A stretch of DNA of 64,000 nucleotides from positions 62,001 through 126,000 of the forward strand of contig JAEWEY010000010.1 in the NCBI GenBank assembly GCA_023389105.1, written 5' to 3'. Position numbers and translations under genes: made by a program. The DNA comes from Pseudomonadota bacterium. Lineage in GTDB: Bacteria > Pseudomonadota > Alphaproteobacteria > Sphingomonadales > Sphingomonadaceae. Below, piece by piece: positions 38,417-47,594 of this stretch. The notes beneath the pieces are model-generated. The model made no database searches, was not told the origin of the DNA, and worked only from the letters and a program-made list of their open reading frames with translations. Positions within the stretch are counted from its first letter, which is position 1, and every line of letters begins with the position of its first letter.

Positions 38417-41263
38417 CTAGAAGTTGATCGACGCGCGGCCGTAGACGAACCGGCCGTTGAACCCGAACGGCGAGAAGATCGAGTACGGGATGTAGATCTG
38501 GTTGGCTGGATAGCTTCCGCCCACCGTCGATGGACGCGCGCCGTACGGCGAACGATCCGGATAGACGTCGAACAGGTTGTTCGCACCGATGGCGAATTCC
38601 ACGCCCTTGCCGCCGGCGCTGCTGTTGCTGTGCAGGCGAACCTCGAGATCCGTGATCCACTTGGCGCCAAGCATGATGTCGTCGGGACCAAGCGCCGTCA
38701 GGCTGGCCGCGTTCGGCGCCAACGGCGTCGCTGAGCCCGGCGAGATGACCTTGCCGTAGCGTGTCGTCCGCGCGGTGATGCCGAACTTGCCGATATCGCC
38801 GTCGGCGCTGAGCACGACCTTGTCGTGCGGCTGGCCGTCGGTGAAGCGAAGCCCTTCGACACGGCCGAACAGGACGATGCCCGGGATCTGCGATAGCGAC
38901 CCGACGGCATTGAGCCGCTTGTCGATGCTCGTCTTGTTGTGGTTGTAGGCGGCGGTCAGGTTCCACTTGCCGTACGAACCGAGACCAAGCCGGTAAGCCG
39001 CGACGATGTCGATGCCCTGCGTGGTCGTATCGAGACCGTTGATGAAGAACCGGGCTGCGGCCACCTGCGGGAAGCCCGATGCGGCCAGCAAGTTGGTAAC
39101 CGCCGACTGAACGGTCGAGGTATTGCCGGTCCCGCCATTACCCAAGGTCTCGGTCAGGACGATTCGGTCCTTGATCTTGATATGGTAATAATCGGCGGTG
39201 AAGGTCAGGCCGCGGAGCGGGTTGGCGGTCACGCCAACGCTCATGTTGACCGACTTCTCGGGCTTGAGCGGCTTCGCCCCGATGGCGACCGCTGCCGGCG
39301 CATTCACCGCCAGCGTCGCAATGTCCACGGGCACGCCGCCGATGAAGTTCGTCGACGTTGTGGTGAAATATTGCTGCTGCAGCGACGGCGCGCGGAAGCC
39401 GTTCGAGATCGCGCCGCGGACCGCATAGCCCGGAATGAACTCGTAGCGGGCCGCGAGCTTGCCATTCCAAGTCGAGCCGAAATCGGAGAAGTGCTCGTAA
39501 CGCCCGGCGACCGTCGTCGTCAGGCCCTGCACCGGATCGGTGTCGAGTTCAGCGTACACGGCATAGCTGTGACGCTTGGCGTTCGTGCGGCTATTTTCCG
39601 GGATGCCGGGGAAGCCCTGAGCGCCGGCCGGCGCCGCGCGTCCCGGGAAATCGCAAGTCGTCGCCGCAACGGAGCCATACCGGCCACCCAGCGCCGTGCA
39701 GTTGGCCGCCGTCGTGTTCGTGACCGCCGGGCGGAAATACGGACCGATAGCATAGGATTGCGTGTCGCCCGGCCGCTCCTTGAACTGCTCGTGGCGGTAT
39801 TCGGCGCCTGCGGCGATTGTCAGCGGCTTCGCGAAGCCGACCTGATAATCGCGCGTGAGGTCGAGGTTCACGAGGTTCTGCGCGTACTTCAGACCGCCAG
39901 CATCGAAATCGTGCTGACTTTGCGGGCCAAACGACGCGTTCAGCGTATTGTGGACCTGGTAGTCGAACTGGTCCTGACCATGACCGGCCGAAAGATCGAC
40001 GTTCCAGCCGGCGAGCGAGCCCCGAAAACCCACCGTTCCCGCATAATCCTTCAGCGTCGTCTCAATTAGCGGAAGAAAACCGTTCGGCGTCAGCGGAACG
40101 AAGTTGGCGTTGCTCGGCACTTGGTTGGGCGCAAGGACGCTGAAGTCGCGGTTGGCTGAAGTATTGTTGTACTGGCGCCAGTTGGCGGCGCTGGTCGCGT
40201 TGCGGTGACCGTAGGTGCCGAACGCATAGAGCTGCCAATCCGGCGTGATGTCGAAGCCGCTATTGAGGACAAGGTTGTAGTCCTTGGAGCGCGGATCGCC
40301 GAAGCGAAACTCGAGCCGGTCGAAGCCGATTTCGCGAGGATCGAAGGTCGTCGTCGTCGAGGTGACGCCCAGCGTGTAATTCGGACGAAGGTCGTAACCG
40401 GCGCGATTGGTATCGTCGCGGTGACGGAATTCGGCACTGAGGTTGACGAAGCCCTTGCCGCCAAGCGGCAGGCCGAGGTTGGCGGCCAGCGTCAGCTGGG
40501 CGCCGTCCTGAACCTTGCGGTCCCCGTCGGTGTTGGCGAGGAAGTAGCGCGGGTCGGTTGGGTTGAGCTGCGGCTGACCCGCCGAGTTCAGCTGCAGACC
40601 CGTGACCTGCGCAACGTCGTTGATCGTCGTAATGTACTCACCCCAGGTGGCGCTGGCGCGACCGCCGTGGTTCTGGCTCTTCAGCTGGATGTTGATGACG
40701 CCCGCGATCGCGTCCGAGCCATATTGCGCGGCGGCGCCGTCCCGCAGCACTTCGACGCGCCCGATGGCGATGCCGGGAATGAGGTTCATGTCGACGGCTG
40801 CGCTGCCGCGGCCAACGGTGCCGTTGACGTTCAGCAGGGCGGCGACGTGGCGGCGCTTGCCATTGACCAGCACCAAAGTCTGGTCGGGCGCCAGGCCGCG
40901 CAGGGTCGCAGGGCGCAGCGTGTCAGACCCGTCCGCGATCGACGGCTGCGGGAAGTTGAATGAAGGCACCAGCTGGTTGAGGATGCGGTTGGTTTCGGTC
41001 TGGCCGGTCGTCGCAATCTGGTCGGCGCCGATGACGTCCACCGGTACCGGGCTGTTGGCGACGGTGCGGTTCGCCGTGCGCGTCCCCGTAACAACGATGG
41101 TCTGTTCGTTGCTCACCGGCGTCTGGCCCTGGGCCGCGACCTGAGCCTGCTCCTGCGCCTGTGCATTCTCCTGTGCCGCAGGGCTGGTCTGGGCCTGGGC
41201 GGAAGCGGAGATTGCAAGCCCGCTAAGGCCGGCAAGCAGGGTCGAACGAATACCGATTTTCAT
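38417..41263 (-). CDS. TonB-dependent outer-membrane receptor
   Basis: This 948-residue receptor has a signal peptide (TLLAGLSGLAISASAQAQ), a Gln/Ala-rich spacer, a TonB-box-like EQTIVVTGTRTANRTV, a plug domain (PVPVDVIGADQIATTGQTE, RGLAPDQTLVLVNGKRRH, IERVEVLRDGAAAQYGSDAIAGVINI-like) and a 22-strand-type barrel ending FVYGRASINF with terminal F. I set the start at the ATG with GGGGGA upstream. The plug GKRRH and the large loops are typical of the sphingomonad receptor set, whose ligands range over siderophores, sugars and plant compounds; the ligand here cannot be told. Confidence 0.93.
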   Translation of the reverse strand: MKIGIRSTLLAGLSGLAISASAQAQTSPAAQENAQAQEQAQVAAQGQTPVSNEQTIVVTGTRTANRTVANSPVPVDVIGADQIATTGQTETNRILNQLVPSFNFPQPSIADGSDTLRPATLRGLAPDQTLVLVNGKRRHVAALLNVNGTVGRGSAAVDMNLIPGIAIGRVEVLRDGAAAQYGSDAIAGVINIQLKSQNHGGRASATWGEYITTINDVAQVTGLQLNSAGQPQLNPTDPRYFLANTDGDRKVQDGAQLTLAANLGLPLGGKGFVNLSAEFRHRDDTNRAGYDLRPNYTLGVTSTTTTFDPREIGFDRLEFRFGDPRSKDYNLVLNSGFDITPDWQLYAFGTYGHRNATSAANWRQYNNTSANRDFSVLAPNQVPSNANFVPLTPNGFLPLIETTLKDYAGTVGFRGSLAGWNVDLSAGHGQDQFDYQVHNTLNASFGPQSQHDFDAGGLKYAQNLVNLDLTRDYQVGFAKPLTIAAGAEYRHEQFKERPGDTQSYAIGPYFRPAVTNTTAANCTALGGRYGSVAATTCDFPGRAAPAGAQGFPGIPENSRTNAKRHSYAVYAELDTDPVQGLTTTVAGRYEHFSDFGSTWNGKLAARYEFIPGYAVRGAISNGFRAPSLQQQYFTTTSTNFIGGVPVDIATLAVNAPAAVAIGAKPLKPEKSVNMSVGVTANPLRGLTFTADYYHIKIKDRIVLTETLGNGGTGNTSTVQSAVTNLLAASGFPQVAAARFFINGLDTTTQGIDIVAAYRLGLGSYGKWNLTAAYNHNKTSIDKRLNAVGSLSQIPGIVLFGRVEGLRFTDGQPHDKVVLSADGDIGKFGITARTTRYGKVISPGSATPLAPNAASLTALGPDDIMLGAKWITDLEVRLHSNSSAGGKGVEFAIGANNLFDVYPDRSPYGARPSTVGGSYPANQIYIPYSIFSPFGFNGRFVYGRASINF

Positions 41264-41521
41264 GACAGCGAATCCCCCTACGGCCGAGAACACGGCCCAA
41301 GCGCTGCAGGGAAAGATTAAAAGCGCTTCGAAGCAAGCACTTGCTACGCCGCTTTACAGAAATGTGTCAGTGCTGTTGCGCCCGCGCCACATCGTGCAGA
41401 GTACCGCCCGGCGGTTGACAGCATGGGGCCGCTGCCATAGGCGGCACGCCTTCCCCGCGCTTGTCCCGGCTTGCGCCCGCTCGCGCGTGGGACCGAAATT
41501 CGTTTGAAAGAGACAAAGCCA

Positions 41522-42049
41522 ATGTTCGCAGTCGTGCGCACGGGCGGCAAGCAATATCGCGTCGCCGCCGGAGACAAGATCGTCGTCGAGAAGCTCGACG
41601 GCAACGCGGGCGACCGCATCACGCTGGGCGACATCGTGCTCGCCGGTGACGGGTCCGACCTCAAGTCGACCGATGGGCTAACCGTCGCGGCCGAGATCGT
41701 TGCCCAGGCCAAGGGCGAAAAGGTCACGGTGTTCAAAAAGCGCCGTCGCCACAATTACCGCCGCAAGAAGGGCCATCGCCAGCAGCACACGATCCTGAAG
41801 ATCGTATCGATCGGCGATCAGAAGGAACAGAAGAAGGCGGCGCCGAAGGCCGAAGCTGCTCCCAAGGCTGCTGCGCCTGCGAAGGCGGCAGCTTCAACCG
41901 ACACGCCGACTGAAAACCCGGCCCCGGCCGATCAGAAGGCGGCCGGTGCGGAAAAGGCGGCGAAACCCGCCAAGGCCAAGGCTGAATCCGGGTCGACAGA
42001 AAATGCTGCACCCGCTAAGGAAGCCAAGAAGGCTCCGAAAGCCAAGTAA
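41522..42049 (+). CDS. rplU: 50S ribosomal protein L21 with long Ala/Lys-rich tail
   Basis: The first 102 residues are standard bL21 ([40 protein letters not shown]). A tail of about 73 residues rich in Ala, Lys, Glu and Pro follows, giving 175 residues in all against about 103 in E. coli. Such tails occur in other sphingomonad L21 proteins. It is followed by rpmA after 35 bases and then by a terminator, the classic rplU-rpmA pair. obgE, often linked to these genes, lies 3 kb away here. Confidence 0.97.
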   Translation: MFAVVRTGGKQYRVAAGDKIVVEKLDGNAGDRITLGDIVLAGDGSDLKSTDGLTVAAEIVAQAKGEKVTVFKKRRRHNYRRKKGHRQQHTILKIVSIGDQKEQKKAAPKAEAAPKAAAPAKAAASTDTPTENPAPADQKAAGAEKAAKPAKAKAESGSTENAAPAKEAKKAPKAK

Positions 42050-42084
42050 TCAGACTTTCAGATTTATCAGGTAGTTTATACGTC

Positions 42085-42354
42085 ATGGCACATAAGAAAG
42101 CAGGCGGCTCGTCCCGCAACGGACGCGACAGCGAGAGCAAGCGGCTCGGCGTGAAGCTGTTCGGCGGCCAGACGGCCGTTGCCGGCAATATCATCGTGCG
42201 TCAGCGCGGTACGAAGTGGCACCCGGGCGACAACGTCGGCCTGGGCAAAGACCACACGCTTTTCGCGCTTTGTAACGGGCAAGTCGCGTTCCGCGACGGC
42301 AAGCTTGGCCGCAAATACGTCCACGTGATGCCGATTAGCGAGAACCAAGCATAG
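42085..42354 (+). CDS. rpmA: 50S ribosomal protein L27
   Basis: This 89-residue bL27 starts [20 protein letters not shown] without the N-terminal extension cleaved in Firmicutes. The conserved core is [20 protein letters not shown] and [19 protein letters not shown]. It contacts the peptidyl-transferase centre. It is cotranscribed with rplU and followed by a strong hairpin terminator. Confidence 0.98.
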   Translation: MAHKKAGGSSRNGRDSESKRLGVKLFGGQTAVAGNIIVRQRGTKWHPGDNVGLGKDHTLFALCNGQVAFRDGKLGRKYVHVMPISENQA

Positions 42355-42430
42355 GAACGGTCATAAAGGGACCGTTCCCGGAAGGGGCGGCCCGGACGAG
42401 ATCCTAAGGATCGAGACCAAAAAGGGAGAA

Positions 42431-42460
42431 GGGGAGCCCCGAAAGGGGTCTCCCCTTTTT
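42431..42460 (+). terminator. Rho-independent terminator after rplU-rpmA
   Basis: GGGGAGCCCC, a GAAA tetraloop and GGGGTCTCCCC form a stable stem with one bulge, followed directly by TTTTTCTTT. It lies 77 bases after the rpmA stop. Confidence 0.9.
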
Positions 42461-42521
42461 CTTTGCCTTCTCCCGAAACTGTCATGGGCCGCCGTTAGGC
42501 GGCCTGGCGAGGAGAAGGGTG

Positions 42522-43079
42522 ATGTTCGCGAGAACGCCGAGATTGTTGCTACGGCCCGGGTTCCCCGAAGACGCGATGGCGCTGCTGAGCGCGATTGCGG
42601 ATGAGTCGGTGGTCCGAAACCTTGCAACGGCGCCGTGGCCCTACTTGATCCGTGATGCCGAAGCCTATCTGGCGAAGCCGCGCGATCCTGTCCTGCCCTC
42701 ACTGCTCATTTTCGAACGTGGCGCGGGTGCCCCGCAGCTGGTCGGCGCATGCGGGCTTGGCAGGCGGCCGTCGGGAACGGTCGAACTCGGCTATTGGGTC
42801 GCGCAGCCGTTCTGGAACCGCGGTCTCGCGACGGAGGCTTGCACGGCGCTGGTCGACATTGCCCGCACGCTCGGATTCCAAAGCCTCGAAGGATCTCACT
42901 TCGTGGACAATCCGGCATCGGCCCGGGTACTCGAAAAGCTGGGCTTCGAGCCGCTTGGGATCGTTGCGCCGAGGTACAGCTGTGCGCGCGGCGCCGAGGC
43001 GCCGGCACGGCTGATGCGCCTGGAACTCAATGCTGCAACGACGATGCTCGAAGGAGAGGAAGAAGCGCTCGCGGCCTAA
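42522..43079 (+). CDS. GNAT-family N-acetyltransferase (RimJ/RimL-like)
   Basis: This protein is about 185 residues. It has the RimJ/RimL-like opening RTPRLLLRPGFPEDA, the acetyl-CoA motif region GYWVAQPFWNRGLATEA (Q/RxxGxA-like, here NRGLA), and FVDNPASARVLEKLGFEPLG at the C-terminal motif. Such enzymes acetylate protein N-termini or small molecules. The start may be GTG at 42519 or the adjacent ATG; AGGAGAAGG lies upstream. It ends overlapping the convergent hydrolase gene. Confidence 0.88.
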   Translation: MFARTPRLLLRPGFPEDAMALLSAIADESVVRNLATAPWPYLIRDAEAYLAKPRDPVLPSLLIFERGAGAPQLVGACGLGRRPSGTVELGYWVAQPFWNRGLATEACTALVDIARTLGFQSLEGSHFVDNPASARVLEKLGFEPLGIVAPRYSCARGAEAPARLMRLELNAATTMLEGEEEALAA

Positions 43080-43948
43080 GCCGCGTGGCGCACCTTTCGC
43101 GCGGGCGCTGAGCCCGGCACAACATTCGCTTCGTAATTGCGCAGCAAGTGTCGGTCGTCTTCATTCCAGGGATGGAACCCCGGGAGGAAGAACTTGAGCC
43201 ACGCGCCGGCGATTTTGCGAAACATGCCCGGGCGTACCCACAGGTACCAAAGCAGAGAACTCCAGGCGCGCAGTCCGGTAACTCCGTCCTGACGCATCAG
43301 ATCAAGCGCGCCCGCGGTTCGGTCGACGACGAAGTTCCGAGTCACGTACAGCATGACCTTGGCCTTGACCTTCCATCGCTTCCACCGCGACCAGTCCTGA
43401 GTTGCGTGGAGCCAGGTGTCGTACGCGACGCCTTTGTGCTCGATCTCCTCGACCGCGTGCCATCGCCAGAGGTCCGCGGTAGCCTGTTCCGCTCCCGCCA
43501 GATGCCGCGGGTCTGCAAGCAATTCATGGGCGAGGATAGCGGTGAAATGTTCAAGCGCCATGGTCGCTGCCAAGCTGACAATCGGCGGTCGACCCTTGGT
43601 CACCGCGAGCCGCTTGAGAACTTGAGCTTCCAGCCTGCCAAGCGCGTAGCCGCTGTCGGTCGCGCGCTTGTTGAATGCGTCATGCTCGCGACTGTGAATG
43701 GCTTCCTGGGTGGTGAAGCCCCTGATATCTTCGGCTAGCTTGGGCGGCGCGTCGTGGCGGAACTTGCGAACGCTCTCGACGAAGAAAGCCTCCCCTTCCG
43801 GAAACGTCGTAGACAGCGCGTTGTAGATTGCGGTCGCTTCGACGCGGCCACCGTGCCACAAGCGAGGCGCCGCCGTTTCGCGTCCAAAGCGCCGGTCGCG
43901 CGGCGTGATGGTAAGGTCGGCCGGGGTCGGCAGAAGTGTCGCGGTCAT
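43076..43948 (-). CDS. Predicted metal-dependent hydrolase (PF10118 family)
   Basis: This 290-residue protein starts TPADLTITPRDRRFG and has the family's spaced acidic/histidine motifs: FPEGEAFFVESVR, FTTQEAIHSREHDAFN, AATMALEHFTAILAHELL and WHAVEEIEHKGVAYDTW. The E-x-x-H pairs resemble a di-iron, ferritin-like helical bundle more than a classic hydrolase. Activity is unknown. It is divergent from a TetR regulator with only 27 bases between the start codons, so it is a likely target of that regulator. Confidence 0.88.
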   Translation of the reverse strand: MTATLLPTPADLTITPRDRRFGRETAAPRLWHGGRVEATAIYNALSTTFPEGEAFFVESVRKFRHDAPPKLAEDIRGFTTQEAIHSREHDAFNKRATDSGYALGRLEAQVLKRLAVTKGRPPIVSLAATMALEHFTAILAHELLADPRHLAGAEQATADLWRWHAVEEIEHKGVAYDTWLHATQDWSRWKRWKVKAKVMLYVTRNFVVDRTAGALDLMRQDGVTGLRAWSSLLWYLWVRPGMFRKIAGAWLKFFLPGFHPWNEDDRHLLRNYEANVVPGSAPARKVRHAA

Positions 43949-43969
43949 ACTGGGAAGATAGACTAACTT

Positions 43970-43979
43970 ACACTCGTGT
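43970..43979. promoter_or_regulatory. Palindrome over the TetR start codon (possible operator)
   Basis: ACAC-TC-GTGT is a perfect inverted repeat that includes the GTG start codon of the TetR gene, inside the 27-base divergent gap. Binding here would block both genes. The short arms make this tentative. Confidence 0.35.
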
Positions 43980-44563
43980 CAATAAGACGTACCCGCCTTA
44001 GCCCCGAGGAGAGCCGTTCCGTCGCGCTGACAGCGGCGCGCAAGCTGCTGCTCGACCAGGGCCCGCAAGCGGTAACGTTGAAGGCCGTCGCCGCTGAGAT
44101 CGGTCGCACCCACGCCAACCTTCTTCACCACTTCGGGTCGGCCGCTGGACTGCAAGGCGAACTGGCGAAATCGATTGCCGACAACGTCAACGCCAGTATC
44201 GCGGAGGCCGTCGAGCAGGCGCGCGCTGGCGAGGCCGATGCACGCATCATCGTCGATCAGTGCTTCGATGCTTTTGGCCGAGAAGGTGCTGGCGCGCTCG
44301 CCGCCTGGATGATCATCACCGGCAATCGCGACGCACTTAATCCGATCCTCGATTCGATCCGTCGGCTCGTCTCGCAATTGTCGGCCGGACACGATCAACA
44401 TCATGTCGCGGAAAGCACCTTGTCCCTTGTTTTGAATGCGCTCGGCGATTCACTGCTAGGACCGCCAATTGCCGAAGCCCTCGGCCTACCGCGCGATGCG
44501 GCACGCGAACTCGCCGCACAGCGCCTCCGTCATCGGCTCGAGATCGAGCACCACGGCGGCTGA
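43976..44563 (+). CDS. TetR/AcrR-family regulator
   Basis: This 195-residue regulator has an N-terminal helix-turn-helix (AARKLLLDQGPQAVTLKAVAAEIGRTHANLLHHFGSAAGL) and a helical ligand domain with AAWMIITGNRDALNPIL. It starts at GTG. It probably represses the divergent PF10118 gene and itself through the very short shared promoter. The ligand is unknown; related regulators sense fatty or acyl compounds. Confidence 0.88.
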   Translation: MSIRRTRLSPEESRSVALTAARKLLLDQGPQAVTLKAVAAEIGRTHANLLHHFGSAAGLQGELAKSIADNVNASIAEAVEQARAGEADARIIVDQCFDAFGREGAGALAAWMIITGNRDALNPILDSIRRLVSQLSAGHDQHHVAESTLSLVLNALGDSLLGPPIAEALGLPRDAARELAAQRLRHRLEIEHHGG

Positions 44564-44631
44564 CACACCGGGCCGCTGGCGAATATTACGCCTACGGCAC
44601 TAAGCCCGTAGTCGCGCGTTTCCGGGCCACT

Positions 44632-45042
44632 ATGCGAAAGTTGTTTTCGACCGTCGCCACCAAGACAGCCATCTGGATGGGCCAGCCCGGCGCATTCATC
44701 GCGTCGTTGGCATTCTGCGTTATCTGGGCAGTCTCCGGCCCAGTGTTCAATTATTCCGACACCTGGCAGCTGGTCATCAACACCGCCACGACAGTGCTGA
44801 CGTTCCTTGCCGTGTTCCTGATTCAGAACAGCCAGAACCGCGATGGCGCCGCCATCCAGGCAAAGCTCGATGAATTGCTGCGTGCCGTCGACAAGGCCCG
44901 ATCCCAGTTCATCGGCATCGAGCATCTAAGCGACAAACAGATTGAACTCATCCGGACTGCGCTGGAGCGTCACGCAAAGGCCGAAAGCGGCAAGCAGAAG
45001 ACGGCCGACGACACCGTCGACCGCCTTCTGGATCGTTTTTAA
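44632..45042 (+). CDS. Low-affinity iron permease family protein
   Basis: This 136-residue protein has two membrane segments (FIASLAFCVIWAVSGPVF and LVINTATTVLTFLAVFLIQ) and the family signature FLIQNSQNRDGAAIQAKLDELL, followed by a cytoplasmic helical tail with DNxxI/E-like HLSDKQIELIRTALE. The family is named after yeast Fet4 but bacterial members are short and their transport role is untested. Confidence 0.88.
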   Translation: MRKLFSTVATKTAIWMGQPGAFIASLAFCVIWAVSGPVFNYSDTWQLVINTATTVLTFLAVFLIQNSQNRDGAAIQAKLDELLRAVDKARSQFIGIEHLSDKQIELIRTALERHAKAESGKQKTADDTVDRLLDRF

Positions 45043-45046
45043 AACT

Positions 45047-45214
45047 TCAGCGCCGCCGATCCTGCTGTAACCGATTGTCCGCGTCGTCGATCGCGCGGAG
45101 CAACTGGTTGAACGATGGCGCGTCCTCCACCGGCCAGACCCGATTAAAGGTCGGGCCCAACAGGTTGAGATCGTGCCTGGTAAGCAGGCCGACGGCCACG
45201 ATGCGCTCGTTCAT
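45047..45214 (-). CDS. Small conserved protein, unknown function
   Basis: This 55-residue protein reads MNERIVAVGLLTRHDLNLLG then FNRVWPVEDAPSFNQLLRAI. GGAG lies before the ATG. The amphipathic pattern and the conserved-looking VGLLT and RVWPVE segments resemble a short protein seen in other sphingomonads near obgE; I know no function. It is divergent from obgE and convergent with the iron permease gene. Confidence 0.68.
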   Translation of the reverse strand: MNERIVAVGLLTRHDLNLLGPTFNRVWPVEDAPSFNQLLRAIDDADNRLQQDRRR

Positions 45215-45343
45215 TCCAAGGCTCCGTAACCATGCTTTGCGAGCTAAACGCCGACATACAGCCTTAGTGCCTATAGTTACGCCACAATAACGGTGATTCC
45301 CGCGAACTGGCGGGGCGTGCCCGAATGTCCTAGGCGGCGCGCA

Positions 45344-46387
45344 ATGCATTTTCTCGATCAGGCCAAGATCTATGTTCGCTCCGGCGCCGGGGGACCCGGC
45401 GCCGTCAGTTTTCGACGCGAGAAATTCGTCGAGTTCGGCGGCCCGGACGGCGGTGACGGCGGCAAAGGCGGAGATATCGTGTTCGAGGCCGTCCCCGGGC
45501 TCAATACGCTGATCGACTTTCGTTACACGCAGCACTTCCGCGCTCCTCGGGGAAAGGGCGGTTCCGGGTCGAACCGCACCGGCGCGGGCGGCAAGGACCT
45601 GGTCATCAAGGTTCCGGTCGGGACGCAGGTGTTGGCCGACGACGAAGAGCGCAGCCTGTTGATTGACCTCACCAAGGTCGGCCAGCGTCAGGTTTTTCTC
45701 GAAGGCGGAATGGGTGGACGCGGCAACGCGAGCTACAAGACCTCCACCAATCGCGCGCCCCGCCAGCACCAGACCGGCCAGGACGGCGAGGAAATGTGGG
45801 TGTGGCTGCGGCTGAAACTACTTGCGGACGTCGGCTTGGTGGGTCTGCCGAACGCGGGCAAATCGACCTTCCTCAATTCGGTCAGCAATGCTGCAGCGAA
45901 GGTTGGCGACTACCCATTCACGACGCTCCGACCCCAGCTTGGCGTCGTTCGGCACAAAGGTCGGGAGTTCGTCGTTGCGGACATCCCGGGTCTGATCGAG
46001 GGGGCGGCGGAAGGCGCCGGAATTGGCGACCGGTTCCTGGGCCACGTCGAGCGGACGCGTCTGCTGCTCCACCTGATCGACGGGTCCGCTGAAGATCCCC
46101 TCGCCGCATGGCGCATCGTGCGGGGTGAGATTGAATCGTACGGCGAAGGCCTGGAGGACAAGGCCGAGGTCATTGGCCTGACCAAGGCCGATCTGCTCGA
46201 CGAGCAGCGGCGTGCCGAGCTTGTTCGCGAGCTTTCCAGTGAGAGCAAGGCGACCGTCTTTCCAATCTCCGCCCCTCTGGAAGAGGGAATGGAGCCGTTG
46301 CTCGATGCCATCATCCAGCGGTTGGCCGATCCTGTCGTCAATGAAGCGGTGGAAGCGTCCGACGAGAGGCCGTGGTCGCCGCTATGA
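45344..46387 (+). CDS. obgE: GTPase ObgE/CgtA
   Basis: This 347-residue essential GTPase acts in 50S ribosome assembly and stress control. The glycine-rich Obg domain covers residues 1-158 ([36 protein letters not shown]). The G domain follows with G1 [11 protein letters not shown]3 [12 protein letters not shown] and G4 LTKADLLD. The poorly conserved C-terminal extension is short, as in alphaproteobacteria. I chose the ATG at 45344 at the family start. The stop overlaps the start of the next gene (ATGA). Confidence 0.97.
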   Translation: MHFLDQAKIYVRSGAGGPGAVSFRREKFVEFGGPDGGDGGKGGDIVFEAVPGLNTLIDFRYTQHFRAPRGKGGSGSNRTGAGGKDLVIKVPVGTQVLADDEERSLLIDLTKVGQRQVFLEGGMGGRGNASYKTSTNRAPRQHQTGQDGEEMWVWLRLKLLADVGLVGLPNAGKSTFLNSVSNAAAKVGDYPFTTLRPQLGVVRHKGREFVVADIPGLIEGAAEGAGIGDRFLGHVERTRLLLHLIDGSAEDPLAAWRIVRGEIESYGEGLEDKAEVIGLTKADLLDEQRRAELVRELSSESKATVFPISAPLEEGMEPLLDAIIQRLADPVVNEAVEASDERPWSPL

Positions 46388-47289
46388 GGCTGGCGATCAC
46401 CGGCGGCACGGGCTTCGTCGGTTCGCATGTCATCGACGCGGCGCTGACCAGCGGGCATGAGGTTCAGGCACTCACCCGCCGCGATCAGCCAGTACGGACC
46501 GGCTTGACCTGGATCCCCGGCGATCTGGCCAACCGTGATGCGCTGAAGCGCCTGGTCGAAGGTGCCGACGCCATTATCCATATCGCCGGCACGATCAGCG
46601 GCCGCGACGCCGCAGCATTTGATGCCGGCAATGTCTCGGGAACGCTGGCGATGTTGGCCGCCGCCACCGCGGGGGGACTCCACAAGTTCGTCCATGTCTC
46701 CTCGCTTGCGGCCCGGGAACCCAAACTGTCTCTCTACGGCGGGTCGAAAGCGCGCGCGGAGGATTTGGTCCAAAGCTCGGGACTCGATTGGTCAATCGTC
46801 AGACCGCCTGCCGTGTACGGCCCGGGCGACAAGGAAACGCTGGAACTGTTTCGGATGGCAAAGCTCGGCCTGATGCTCATGCCACCGAAGGGAAAGCTGT
46901 CGGTCATTCACGTCGATGACCTTGGGCGGCTGCTCCTCGCCCTGGCCGAGCCAGCGGCACCTGTCGGGGTCGTCCTGGAACCCGACGATGGTCGAGGGCG
47001 CGGATGGACTCATCGCGAGTTCGCACAGAAGCTTGCTGCGGCGGTGGGCACGAAAGCAGCCGTGATCTCGTCACCTGGACCCTTGCTGCGGGTTGCCGCC
47101 CGCGCCGATCAATGGTTTCGAGGAAGCAAGGCCAAGCTGACGGTCGACCGCGCCGCCTATTTCAGTCACCGGGACTGGGTTGCGAGCCCTGATCGTGCGG
47201 CTCCACCATCCTTATGGCGTCCCGAAATCGCGACACCGCAAGGGCTTGCCGAAACTGCCTCGTGGTACCGCGCCCAGGGCTGGCTCTAA
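46384..47289 (+). CDS. NAD-dependent SDR epimerase/dehydratase-family protein, CerR-like
   Basis: This 301-residue extended short-chain dehydrogenase has the Rossmann motif [17 protein letters not shown], the catalytic serine region FVHVSSLAA and the Y-x-x-x-K pair in [25 protein letters not shown] follows. In Caulobacter a member of this family (CerR) reduces the 3-oxo group during ceramide synthesis and is encoded next to acp and spt; this gene is directly upstream of the same two genes, so a CerR role is a good inference. It overlaps the obgE stop by four bases. Confidence 0.85.
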   Translation: MRLAITGGTGFVGSHVIDAALTSGHEVQALTRRDQPVRTGLTWIPGDLANRDALKRLVEGADAIIHIAGTISGRDAAAFDAGNVSGTLAMLAAATAGGLHKFVHVSSLAAREPKLSLYGGSKARAEDLVQSSGLDWSIVRPPAVYGPGDKETLELFRMAKLGLMLMPPKGKLSVIHVDDLGRLLLALAEPAAPVGVVLEPDDGRGRGWTHREFAQKLAAAVGTKAAVISSPGPLLRVAARADQWFRGSKAKLTVDRAAYFSHRDWVASPDRAAPPSLWRPEIATPQGLAETASWYRAQGWL

Positions 47290-47351
47290 AGCGCCGCAAT
47301 CGCGCCCCATTGCGTTGCTTAAGCGGGCTCGGAACATTAACGACGAGCGCC

Positions 47352-47594
47352 ATGTCCGACCGCAGTCAAACCCTCGCCAAAGTCCTCGAGCAGATCGAGC
47401 CCTTCAATAAGAAAGGCCTCGCCGTGACCGAAGCCACGCGCTTCGCGCAGGACCTGGAGTGGGACAGCCTGACCGTGCTCGATTTCGTGGCGAACATCGA
47501 AGACGAATTCGATGTCATCATCAGCATGAACATGCAGGCAGAGATCGAGACCGTCGGCCAGCTCGTCGACGCACTGGAGAAGCTCCAGGCGTGA
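47352..47594 (+). CDS. Acyl carrier protein dedicated to sphingolipid synthesis
   Basis: This 80-residue ACP has the phosphopantetheine serine in LEWDSLTVLDF and the usual four-helix pattern. It differs from the housekeeping AcpP DSL environment (here EWDSLTV). Its stop overlaps the GTG start of spt. In Caulobacter and other sphingolipid makers such an ACP delivers the acyl chain to serine palmitoyltransferase, and the coupling here supports the same role. Confidence 0.92.
   Translation: MSDRSQTLAKVLEQIEPFNKKGLAVTEATRFAQDLEWDSLTVLDFVANIEDEFDVIISMNMQAEIETVGQLVDALEKLQA

Noticed and set aside
41400..41445. TTGACA near 41415 with CATAGG as an rplU promoter
   Set aside because: The spacing is only about 15 bases and the -10 is poor; not strong enough to list.
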